Shown here: positions 1-5,241 of the stretch, in pieces | Numbering within the stretch: the first letter of the stretch is position 1 | Layout: each line of letters starts with the position of its first letter | NCBI GenBank assembly: GCA_934655935.1 | Contig: CAKUHJ010000103.1 | Location: 1 to 6,730, forward strand | DNA: 6,730 nt | Source: an uncultured Oscillospiraceae bacterium | GTDB taxonomy: Bacteria > Bacillota > Clostridia > Oscillospirales > Oscillospiraceae | Reading direction: 5' to 3' | Program-made: the position numbers and the translations under genes | Notes under the pieces: model-generated | Told to the model about the DNA's origin: nothing | Databases searched by the model: none | The model's input: only the letters and a program-made list of their open reading frames with translations

Positions 1-149
1 CAGCGCTCCTCCGCCGCGCGGATATCCGCCACGACCACCGTCGCGCCAAAGTCCTTCAGAATCTTGACGTTTTCCGAACCAAGGTAGCCCGTACCGCCCG
101 TGACGATACAGACCTTGCCGGTCATGTCCATCAGTTTCTTATAATCCAT
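1..149 (-). CDS. SDR-family NAD(P)-dependent oxidoreductase, N-terminal fragment (cut by window edge)
   Basis: Only the first 49 residues are present; the gene runs off the left edge. The product begins MDYKKLMDMTGKV and has a Rossmann beta1-turn-alpha1 with TGGTGYLG at residues 17-24. This fits the TGxxGxxG pattern better than the classical TGxxxGxG. An acidic residue, Asp42, ends the second strand (VVVAD), which in this family usually favours NAD over NADP. The catalytic Ser-Tyr-Lys residues lie outside the window. The ATG at 147-149 is chosen because GAAGGA sits 5 bases upstream; Met7 and Met9 are weaker alternatives. It starts 33 bases after the aldolase stop, so it is probably the next gene in the operon. 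Its role is inferred only: oxidising or reducing the imported sugar or a breakdown product. The substrate cannot be told from this fragment. The family call is firm. Confidence 0.85.
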   Translation of the reverse strand, partial: MDYKKLMDMTGKVCIVTGGTGYLGSENVKILKDFGATVVVADIRAAEER

Positions 150-182
150 GGATATCCTTCTTTCTATCGCCAAAAGCTGCGA

Positions 183-1085
183 TTACAGATAAGTTTCCTC
201 ATAACGGATTTCCTTCAGTGCCTTGTGGAAGGCCTCGCGCTCGTCGTCCGTGAAGCGCTTCTGCGGATAAACCTGATAGCCGCAATCGTAGCCGATCATG
301 CAGAGCATATCCTTCAGGCCGCAGACAACGCCGAACTTCAAAAGCACCTCAATGAGCTTGTTGGCCTGGAACTGCGCCTCGCGGGCCGCCTCCAGATCGC
401 CGGACTTGTAGCTGCTGTAAATCTTGCTGAAGAGCTTCGGCATGACGTTGTAGGTCGCGCCGATGCCGCCGTCCGCACCCATCGTCAGGCCGCAGAGCAG
501 GCACTCGTCCGGTCCGTTGATGACGTTAATGTTGCCGCCGCGCAGATTCTTGATGCGGTGCATGGTGAAATAGTCGTAGTTCGTCCACTTCAGACCGATC
601 ATATTGGGCACGTCCATCAGGCGGTCGACCATATCCCATGTGATATTCACGCCGGACAGCGGGGATGCATACATCAGGACCGGCAGGCCGGAGGCGTCAG
701 ACAGAGCCTTGTAGTAATCGGCAATCTGCGCTTCGCCGTAGCCGAAGAAGAACGGAGGCACCGAGGAGATGGCGTCCAGGCCGATCTGGCCTGCGTGCCT
801 GGCAAGCTCCTTGGCCGTGGTCAGGTCGATGGCGCCGACGTGCGCAATCAGCTTGCAGCGGCTGCCCGCCTCGTCCTTGGCGATTTCCGCAATCTTCATG
901 CGGGTCTTCTTCTGCAGGACCGGACCCTCGCCGGTGCCGCCCGTCAGGTAGAAGCCGGAGAAGCCTTCCTTCAGATGCCAGTTCATAAGACGGCGCATGC
1001 TGTCTTCTTTCACGTTCTCGTTCTCATCGATGCAGGAGACGAGCGCCGACATAACGCCGGTAAACATGACGTTGCTTTTTTCCAT
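183..1085 (-). CDS. nanA: N-acetylneuraminate lyase-like aldolase (DapA/NAL superfamily)
   Basis: A 300-residue class I aldolase of the DHDPS/NAL TIM-barrel superfamily, at the usual family length. Family members cleave or form 2-keto acids through a Schiff base on a lysine; NanA splits N-acetylneuraminate into N-acetylmannosamine and pyruvate in the cytoplasm. Visible landmarks are the pyruvate-binding loop GGTGE (49-53), IAHVG (80-84), the catalytic Tyr139, the Schiff-base Lys166 in GLKWT, NGPDE (190-194) and GADGGIGATYN (203-213). The last closely matches E. coli NanA (GADGGIGSTYN) and favours the lyase branch over DHDPS. Compared with E. coli NanA from memory, Ser47 is replaced by Gly50, Ser208 by Ala210, and the Asn after the catalytic Tyr by Ala, so the substrate may be a modified sialic acid or another keto sugar acid. 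A TTG at 1091 is in frame, but only two bases follow its Shine-Dalgarno. The ATG at 1085 has proper spacing. It follows the YhcH-family gene by 68 bases. Confidence 0.85.
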   Translation of the reverse strand: MEKSNVMFTGVMSALVSCIDENENVKEDSMRRLMNWHLKEGFSGFYLTGGTGEGPVLQKKTRMKIAEIAKDEAGSRCKLIAHVGAIDLTTAKELARHAGQIGLDAISSVPPFFFGYGEAQIADYYKALSDASGLPVLMYASPLSGVNITWDMVDRLMDVPNMIGLKWTNYDYFTMHRIKNLRGGNINVINGPDECLLCGLTMGADGGIGATYNVMPKLFSKIYSSYKSGDLEAAREAQFQANKLIEVLLKFGVVCGLKDMLCMIGYDCGYQVYPQKRFTDDEREAFHKALKEIRYEETYL

Positions 1086-1093
1086 TTGCAATT

Positions 1094-1098
1094 ACCTC
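1094..1098 (-). promoter_or_regulatory. Ribosome binding site deciding the aldolase start
   Basis: GAGGT on the minus strand lies 8 bases before the ATG at 1085 but only 2 bases before the in-frame TTG at 1091. The spacing therefore selects the ATG and a 300-residue product. Confidence 0.65.
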
Positions 1099-1110
1099 AC
1101 TTGCTTTCGC

Positions 1111-1129
1111 GCTGGCGTTTTTCACCAGC
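1111..1129 (-). other. Intergenic hairpin between the YhcH-family gene and the aldolase gene
   Basis: On the minus strand GCTGGTG and CGCCAGC form a 7-pair stem (one G-U pair) closed by an AAAAA loop. It ends 25 bases upstream of the aldolase ATG. No T-run follows, so it is not a standard intrinsic terminator. It could be an mRNA-stability or processing element, or a chance structure. Confidence 0.4.
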
Positions 1130-1153
1130 CAGTTTGCGTTTCCTATTATGCAC

Positions 1154-1612
1154 TCAGAGCAGCACTTTTGCAATCAGTTTTTTTACATGACTGGTACCGG
1201 CGGCGTCCATGCCGGGCGCGTGCGCGTCCTCCGGCAGAAGGATTGCAACATCGCCCGCGCGCATATGAAGGCGGGTAAAGGGTGCCTCCAGCGCTGCAAG
1301 CAGCGCGTCGCCCGTCTCGTCATACGGATGGGTGATTTCCCGCAGGGTGTCGACGTTGCACGTGCCGATGGTTTCCTCGCCCTCGAGCAGGTACATAATG
1401 TCGACGTACCTTCTGTGCGCCTCCATCACGCTCTGGCTTTCAGGCTTCGTGTCATACTCCAGCGCGTTGATGAAAAGCTCCGTGCCGTTTACCTCATGAC
1501 GGCCCTTTTCAAAGGGCTCCCTGGCAAGCGTGCGGAGGGCCTCCAAGGCCTTGGCGAAACGCGGATGAACCGATGCGTAGGCGTCTGCGTTCTGAATGGT
1601 GGTCTGAATCAT
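1154..1612 (-). CDS. YhcH/YjgK/YiaL family protein (DUF386), putative sialic acid anomerase
   Basis: A 152-residue single-domain protein of the YhcH/YjgK/YiaL family, which has a cupin-like beta-barrel and is normally about 150 residues long. Conserved family signatures are visible: EAHRRYVDIMYLLEGEE (residues 64-80, including Glu64, His66 and Asp71) and ILLPEDAHAPG (124-134, with His131). These supply the likely metal or sugar ligands. A C-terminal KKLIAKV strand is also typical. E. coli YhcH (NanQ) has been described as an N-acetylneuraminate anomerase that speeds alpha/beta interconversion, and yhcH lies in the E. coli nan operon. Its place directly before a NanA-like aldolase fits the same job here, though other members sit in loci for other sugars. 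An open frame continues upstream to 1816, but that part overlaps the permease gene in another frame. The ATG at 1612 is chosen because AAAGGAG lies 8 bases before it. It starts 67 bases after the permease stop. Confidence 0.9.
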   Translation of the reverse strand: MIQTTIQNADAYASVHPRFAKALEALRTLAREPFEKGRHEVNGTELFINALEYDTKPESQSVMEAHRRYVDIMYLLEGEETIGTCNVDTLREITHPYDETGDALLAALEAPFTRLHMRAGDVAILLPEDAHAPGMDAAGTSHVKKLIAKVLL

Positions 1613-1620
1613 GGTTGTAG

Positions 1621-1627
1621 CTCCTTT
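1621..1627 (-). promoter_or_regulatory. Ribosome binding site deciding the YhcH-family start
   Basis: AAAGGAG on the minus strand, 8 bases before the ATG at 1612. It fixes the start at the family's normal N-terminus and excludes the longer upstream reading frame. Confidence 0.75.
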
Positions 1628-1634
1628 TGTAAAT

Positions 1635-1651
1635 CCGCCGGAAAGCGGCGG
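1635..1651 (-). other. GC-rich hairpin between the transporter and catabolic genes
   Basis: CCGCCG and CGGCGG form a perfect 6-pair, all-GC stem around a 5-base loop (CTTTC on the minus strand). The stem lies in the 67-base gap after the second permease gene. The bases that follow it are ATTTACAAAA, so it lacks the T-run of a real terminator. It may cause partial termination or protect the 3' end of the upstream message. Confidence 0.4.
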
Positions 1652-1679
1652 CAGGATAACGGAATTTCTTCCCGGCCTC

Positions 1680-2510
1680 TCAGCCCTTGACCGCGCCGAC
1701 CGTCGCGCCCTTGATGAAGAAGCGCTGGAAGAAGACAAACAGCGCAACGAGCGGAATTGCTGCCAGGAAGGCAATGCCCAGCTGACCGGCCTTGTTGTAA
1801 AGCTGTGTCTGCGCAAAGAGCGAAATGCCGATGGGCAGCGTCTTCAGAGACTTCTTGGAGATCATAATCAGCTGCCAGAGATAATCGTTGAACGCGCTGA
1901 AGAAGGAGAAGATCGCAACCGTCACAAACGAGGGCAGGCTCAGCGGGAACGCAATGCGGACAAATTTCCGGATTTCGCCGCAGCCGTCGATTTCCGCGGC
2001 GTCAAACAGCTCGCCGGGAAGGCTGGAAATAAACTGGCGGCTGAGGAAGACGCCGAAGGCCGGAGCAATGGACGTCAGAATCACGCCGTGCAGCGTATCG
2101 ACAAGACCCAGCTTGTTTGCAACCAGGAAGTTCGGAATCAGAAGAACCTGCTTGGGCATCATCATGGTCGCCATGACAAGCGCGAAGAAGAGGTTCTTGC
2201 CGCGGAACTTGATCTTTGCGAACGCGTAGCCGGCAGTCACGCCGATCAGGCCCGTCAGGATGGCAACGCTGAAGCTGATGATAAAGCTGTTCTTGAGCCA
2301 GATGAAAATGTCGGACTTCTTCAGGACCAGCTTGAGCGTGTCAAGCGTCAGCCCCTTGAACGGATTCAGGTCGACCGGAATCGAAATCAGGGAGACGTTG
2401 TTCTTGAACGAGCCGACGATCATCACATAGAACGGCAGCATGATAATCGCAGCGAACAGGCAGAGGATGATGGTGGAGGAGACGCTGATTTTAGTCTTTC
2501 TGAGTTTCAT
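1680..2510 (-). CDS. CUT1 carbohydrate ABC transporter permease, MalG/LacG type
   Basis: A 276-residue inner-membrane permease of the binding-protein-dependent MalG/LacG/UgpE class. With the neighbouring permease it should form the transmembrane channel for the sugar delivered by the lipoprotein. About six hydrophobic segments can be seen (roughly residues 13-34, 73-97, 106-128, 139-159, 196-215 and 245-264). The EAA loop that docks the ATPase lies near 167-190 (ELFDAAEIDG, then FPL). The C-terminus FIKGATVGAVKG is a hallmark of MalG/LacG-type subunits (compare KGLTxGAVKG). The start has a strong GGAGG 8 bases upstream. The gap from the preceding permease gene is only 15 bases, so the two are almost certainly co-transcribed. 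The exact sugar cannot be read from the permease. Confidence 0.95.
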   Translation of the reverse strand: MKLRKTKISVSSTIILCLFAAIIMLPFYVMIVGSFKNNVSLISIPVDLNPFKGLTLDTLKLVLKKSDIFIWLKNSFIISFSVAILTGLIGVTAGYAFAKIKFRGKNLFFALVMATMMMPKQVLLIPNFLVANKLGLVDTLHGVILTSIAPAFGVFLSRQFISSLPGELFDAAEIDGCGEIRKFVRIAFPLSLPSFVTVAIFSFFSAFNDYLWQLIMISKKSLKTLPIGISLFAQTQLYNKAGQLGIAFLAAIPLVALFVFFQRFFIKGATVGAVKG

Positions 2511-2525
2511 GGTTCTCCCCTCCTA

Positions 2526-3434
2526 TCAATACTCGATGCTGTCCTTCTGGGTGGTGCGGAACTGAATGACGGCAATGATCGCCGTAATCAGGAACAGCAC
2601 AACGCCGATGGCGGACGCATAGCCGAACTGGTTGTTGGTAAAGGCGCTGTCGTAGATCAGCATGAGGAGGGTCGAGCTCGTATAGTTCGGGCCGCCGCCG
2701 GTCATGAGCTGAGGAATGACGAAAATCTGGAGCGCGGCAATGGTTGCCGTGATGAAAACATAAACAATGGTGGGCTGAACCATCGGCATCGTAATTTTGA
2801 AAAATTGCTGGCCTTTGGTTGCACCATCGAGATCAGCTGCTTCATAGTAGGTTTCCGGGATCGCGTCAAGCGCGGCGCTGTAGATAATCAGGTTGGAACC
2901 CAGGTTGCACATGACGATCAGAACGGAAAGAACGGGGATGGAGTAGTTCGCATTGTCGAACAGTGAGAAATGCATCACGCCGAATTTGGTCAGAAGCTCA
3001 GCGAGCAGGCCGGAGTCCGGCGCAAGGATGAATTTCCACGCGATCACCAGCGCGACCGAGCAGGTAACGCCAGGAAGATACAGAAGCACCTTCATCAGCG
3101 TGCTCATCTTTCTGCTGTGCGGGCGAAGCGTATTTGCCGCCCACAGCGGAATAAAGACCTGCAGTGGAACCACAATAATCGCATAGCGGAAGGTTGCAAA
3201 GAGGCTGCGCCAGAAGGGCGTATCGTGCAGGAGCTTTTTGTAGTTGGCAAGACCGGTCCACTTCATACCGCTCAGGGAGTAGTCGGTGAAGGAGACGACG
3301 GTACCGTAAATCAGAGGATAGGCATAGAAAATGCAGAAAATCAGAAGCCACGGCAGGAGAAACAGATAGGCCCAGCGAGCCTTTTTGGCTTCCATTCTTG
3401 TGAGTGCAGGCAATGTGTTCTTCGGAGCTTTCAT
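2526..3434 (-). CDS. CUT1 carbohydrate ABC transporter permease, MalF/LacF/UgpA type
   Basis: A 302-residue inner-membrane permease of the LacF/UgpA class, about the usual length. After a short basic N-terminus (ARWAYLFLLPWLL) there are about six membrane segments near residues 22-44, 79-103, 113-136, 164-189, 222-243 and 271-292. The cytoplasmic EAA loop is clear at about 192-217 (IPETYYEAADLDGA through MPM). GGGPNYTSST near 247-256 matches the conserved GGP-N-T segment of this subunit type. The ATG at 3434 has AAAGGA 8 bases upstream. The gene follows the binding-protein gene after an unusually structured 137-base gap and pairs with the MalG-type permease 15 bases downstream. No ABC ATPase gene is visible, consistent with use of a shared MsmX/MsmK-type ATPase as in many Gram-positive CUT1 systems. 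Confidence 0.95.
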   Translation of the reverse strand: MKAPKNTLPALTRMEAKKARWAYLFLLPWLLIFCIFYAYPLIYGTVVSFTDYSLSGMKWTGLANYKKLLHDTPFWRSLFATFRYAIIVVPLQVFIPLWAANTLRPHSRKMSTLMKVLLYLPGVTCSVALVIAWKFILAPDSGLLAELLTKFGVMHFSLFDNANYSIPVLSVLIVMCNLGSNLIIYSAALDAIPETYYEAADLDGATKGQQFFKITMPMVQPTIVYVFITATIAALQIFVIPQLMTGGGPNYTSSTLLMLIYDSAFTNNQFGYASAIGVVLFLITAIIAVIQFRTTQKDSIEY

Positions 3435-3496
3435 ATCAGAATTCCTTTCTCTGGGATGCGCTTCTCGTTCGAGGCGGGTATGGGGACGAAGGAGGC

Positions 3497-3509
3497 CGCC
3501 GCAGCGGCG
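3497..3509 (-). other. Small GC hairpin inside the spacer
   Basis: CGCCG and CGGCG form a 5-pair stem around a 3-base loop. It is short and may be chance in a GC-rich stretch; it matters mainly as a possible second arm of the enclosing structure. Confidence 0.3.
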
Positions 3510-3528
3510 CGCTGGATTTTACGGTGTC

Positions 3529-3554
3529 GAGGGAGGCGGTCGCCCGCCCCCCTC
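3529..3554 (-). other. Strong hairpin downstream of the binding-protein gene
   Basis: GAGGG-A-GGCGG pairs with CCGCC-C-CCCTC around a 4-base loop, giving ten base pairs with one internal mismatch. It begins 17 bases after the binding-protein stop codon. No T-run follows in the direction of transcription, so it is more likely an mRNA 3'-end stabiliser or partial terminator than a full terminator. This would fit higher expression of the lipoprotein than of the permeases. Confidence 0.55.
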
Positions 3555-3571
3555 TTTCATAACTCGAACGA

Positions 3572-4996
3572 TTACTGAGCCTGCGCAGCAGCGATGATGG
3601 CATCGCCCTGGGACTGCCAGTTGTCAAGCATCGTGCCGGCGTCGATATTGCCGACAAAGAAATCCTGAAGGTTCGGATAGAAGGTGCCGCGGAAGTCGGT
3701 CCACCACGGCTGCAGGATGCCGAAGCTGGAATCGGTGTAGCCGGCGGTGTAGTTGACGCCGATGTCCATCATCTGCGCAATTTCTTCCGTTTCATATTCC
3801 ACGACGGTGTCCTTCATGAGGGAGATTCTGCTCGTCAGGGTCGTGACCTGATCCTGAAGCTCAGGGTGTGCCAGGAAGACGTTCAGAGCGAGCTTGATGG
3901 CCTCGGTGTGGCCGCCGTTGTCAAAGCCGCAGAAGCCGTAGCTGCCGAAGCAGGCGGACATACCAGGCTCCTTGCCCTCCTTGGTCGGGACGGCAACAGC
4001 GGTAAAGTTGAACGGAAGGCTGCTGCCTTCGTCCTGCAGCTTCTTGAAGTACGGGCCATTGGAGAACGCACCGTGCGCAATCATGGCCTTCCCACCGAAG
4101 TACAGGGCCTGCAGATCCTGGTCGATCATGGTTGCACAGCCGGCGGGAACGAGCTCTTCGTCGATCATGGTCTTGAACAGGTCCAGAACTTCCAGAGCCT
4201 TCTCGCGGTTTTCGCCTTCGTTGAAGCTGGTCGCGGTGAGGTCGCTGTTGGTCAGCTGAACGCCGTTGCTGAGGAACCAAGTGTAATACCAGGCGTCAGA
4301 GGACTGGGAGCCTGCGAACAGGTCCATCGGATAGACGTCGGGGTTGGCTTCCTTCGCAGCGCGCAGGAAGGCGAGGAACTCGTCATAGGACCAGGTCAGA
4401 CGGTCGGCAGGCAGCATATCGGTGATGCCGGCAGCGTCGGTCATGTCGGTGTTGACGAACATGCAGTAAGCAGCGCCGGAGTTGGTGGCCAGATAGTGAT
4501 ACTTACCGTCCACAATGCCATCTCTCTGCTCGCTGATGAACAGATCGGAGTTCGCCTCGAGAACGTCGGTCACATCGATGCAGAGGCCTGCATTGACAGG
4601 AGCGGCAATTCTGGAGTAGCAGTCGAAGTAGATGTCCGGGGTCGTGCCGGTTGCGCAGGCAACGGTGAACTTTTCGGGGCCGGAATCATACGGCAGAACT
4701 TCGAACTCCATGGAGATCCAGGGATAGGCTTCCTTTACGTAGCCAGCCCACTGCTCATAGACCTCGTCCACGCCGGGATCGTCATAGAGCCATACCTTCA
4801 GCGTGACAGGATCGTGGGACTCCTCCGCGTCAGCGGGGGTTTCCGCATCGGCGGGAGTTTCCGCGTTATCCTTTGCGGCGTCGGCGGCAGGGGTTTCGTC
4901 CTTCTTCGTTTCGGGCGCGGGCGTCTTGCTGCTGCAGCCTGCAAAGACCGCAACGAGCATCAGCACTGCAAGAACCAAAGAGAGTACCTTTTTCAT
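3572..4996 (-). CDS. Extracellular solute-binding lipoprotein of a CUT1 sugar ABC transporter
   Basis: A 474-residue family 1 solute-binding protein, the substrate receptor of the transporter whose permeases follow. The N-terminus is a lipoprotein signal peptide: a basic MKK, a hydrophobic core, and FAGC with Cys21 as the lipidated residue (Phe at -3 is slightly unusual). A low-complexity linker rich in Ala, Glu, Thr, Pro and Asp runs to about residue 62 and contains a twice-repeated ETPADA hexapeptide. The binding domain then starts with VTLKVWLYDD. Other family-typical segments are ATGTTPDIYF, a central YFGGKAMIAHGAFS (this family often has a GKAAM-like motif here), and a C-terminus rich in aromatic residues, with WW near ILQPWWTDF. 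AGGAGG lies 7 bases before the ATG. The ligand cannot be identified by eye; the downstream genes suggest a sialic acid or related sugar acid. Confidence 0.93.
   Translation of the reverse strand: MKKVLSLVLAVLMLVAVFAGCSSKTPAPETKKDETPAADAAKDNAETPADAETPADAEESHDPVTLKVWLYDDPGVDEVYEQWAGYVKEAYPWISMEFEVLPYDSGPEKFTVACATGTTPDIYFDCYSRIAAPVNAGLCIDVTDVLEANSDLFISEQRDGIVDGKYHYLATNSGAAYCMFVNTDMTDAAGITDMLPADRLTWSYDEFLAFLRAAKEANPDVYPMDLFAGSQSSDAWYYTWFLSNGVQLTNSDLTATSFNEGENREKALEVLDLFKTMIDEELVPAGCATMIDQDLQALYFGGKAMIAHGAFSNGPYFKKLQDEGSSLPFNFTAVAVPTKEGKEPGMSACFGSYGFCGFDNGGHTEAIKLALNVFLAHPELQDQVTTLTSRISLMKDTVVEYETEEIAQMMDIGVNYTAGYTDSSFGILQPWWTDFRGTFYPNLQDFFVGNIDAGTMLDNWQSQGDAIIAAAQAQ
4827..4862 (-). repeat. Two tandem 18-bp repeats in the lipoprotein linker
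   Basis: Two adjacent 18-base units (4827-4844 and 4845-4862) differ at three positions and both encode the same ETPADA-type hexapeptide. They lie in the flexible spacer between the lipid anchor and the binding domain. The unit number may vary between strains by replication slippage. Confidence 0.6.
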
Positions 4997-5042
4997 TACT
5001 TTTCCTCCTAATTTTTTTCAGCGTTTTACTTGCTGTGCCTAT

Positions 5043-5070
5043 ATTATAGAAGGATCCGTAAAAAGATGAA
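5043..5070 (-). promoter_or_regulatory. Candidate promoter P1 of the transport/catabolic operon
   Basis: On the minus strand a perfect -10 TATAAT (5043-5048) lies 16 bases after a weak -35, TTCATC (5065-5070, three of six matches). Transcription would start near 5036, giving a leader of about 40 bases before the lipoprotein ATG. A good -10 with a poor -35 is typical of activator-dependent promoters and fits control by the adjacent AraC-type response regulator. Confidence 0.5.
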
Positions 5071-5082
5071 ACCCAGGGATCG

Positions 5083-5102
5083 TCGAAAAGGTAATCGAAA
5101 AG
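5083..5102. promoter_or_regulatory. Direct repeat upstream of P1, candidate activator site
   Basis: TCGAAAAG occurs twice on the plus strand (5083-5090 and 5095-5102) with a 12-base period. Relative to a P1 start near 5036 it covers about -47 to -66, where an AraC-family activator usually binds. AraC-type regulators often use direct repeats, so this is a reasonable operator for the neighbouring response regulator. That link is inferred from position only. Confidence 0.4.
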
Positions 5103-5112
5103 TGCACGATAT

Positions 5113-5141
5113 TTTATACCTTATTCAAAAATTTCTGTCTT
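5113..5141 (-). promoter_or_regulatory. Candidate promoter P2, upstream of P1
   Basis: On the minus strand AAGACA (5136-5141, four of six -35 matches) and TATAAA (5113-5118, five of six -10 matches) are separated by exactly 17 bases. Transcription would start near 5106 and run through the direct repeat, giving a leader of about 110 bases. The region is AT-rich, so chance matches are likely; P2 may be an alternative to P1. Confidence 0.4.
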
Positions 5142-5241
5142 TTTCGTGCTTTTTGCGTGGCTGAGGCCAGATTTTTAGAAAGCTTAACAATTTATGAATT
5201 TTTATTTTGTGCAAGTTTTTGAATCTGCGGTCTTTTCTCGC

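Larger units (their letters stand above)
3465..3571 (-). repeat. Structured spacer: 9-bp terminal inverted repeat enclosing two hairpins
   Basis: TCGTTCGAG at 3465-3473 and its exact reverse complement CTCGAACGA at 3563-3571 bracket almost the whole gap after the binding-protein stop codon; the right arm abuts the stop. Two GC-rich hairpins lie inside, at 3497-3509 and 3529-3554. On the transcript this could fold as a three-way junction. In CUT1 operons, structures at this junction (as between malE and malF) commonly stabilise the upstream message so that binding protein is made in excess. No target-site duplication is evident, so there is no real case for a mobile element. Confidence 0.5.

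Noticed and set aside
1103..1131. Catabolite-repression (cre) site near the intergenic hairpin
   Set aside because: The TGAAAAACGCC stretch has one base too many to fit the cre consensus, and the position inside the operon is not typical.
225..1190. A 321-codon open frame on the plus strand, opposite the aldolase gene
   Set aside because: Low-information Ala/Val/His/Gln-rich product without domains, fully antisense to a gene with conserved catalytic motifs.
1613..1816. N-terminal extension of the YhcH-family frame
   Set aside because: It overlaps the permease gene in another frame, is rich in Ser and Arg, and would exceed the family length. The ATG at 1612 has a strong ribosome binding site.
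1611..2966. A 451-codon open frame on the plus strand, opposite both permease genes
   Set aside because: Its product is a highly polar Asp/Arg/Asn/Glu/Gln/His-rich string with no recognisable domain, as expected opposite hydrophobic membrane codons. The minus strand has clear permease motifs and ribosome binding sites.
3465..3571. Miniature transposable element with 9-bp terminal repeats
   Set aside because: No flanking target-site duplication and no second copy in the window; an mRNA structure after a binding-protein gene is a simpler explanation.
3866..5011. A 381-codon open frame on the plus strand, opposite the binding-protein gene
   Set aside because: It mirrors the lipoprotein gene and its product lacks any family motif. 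Avoidance of a few codons in the real gene keeps the antisense frame open.
5155..5177. Small stem (TGGC/GCCA) followed by T5 on the plus strand, resembling a terminator
   Set aside because: Only four base pairs, and no plus-strand gene exists for it to terminate. In the minus direction no T-run follows it.
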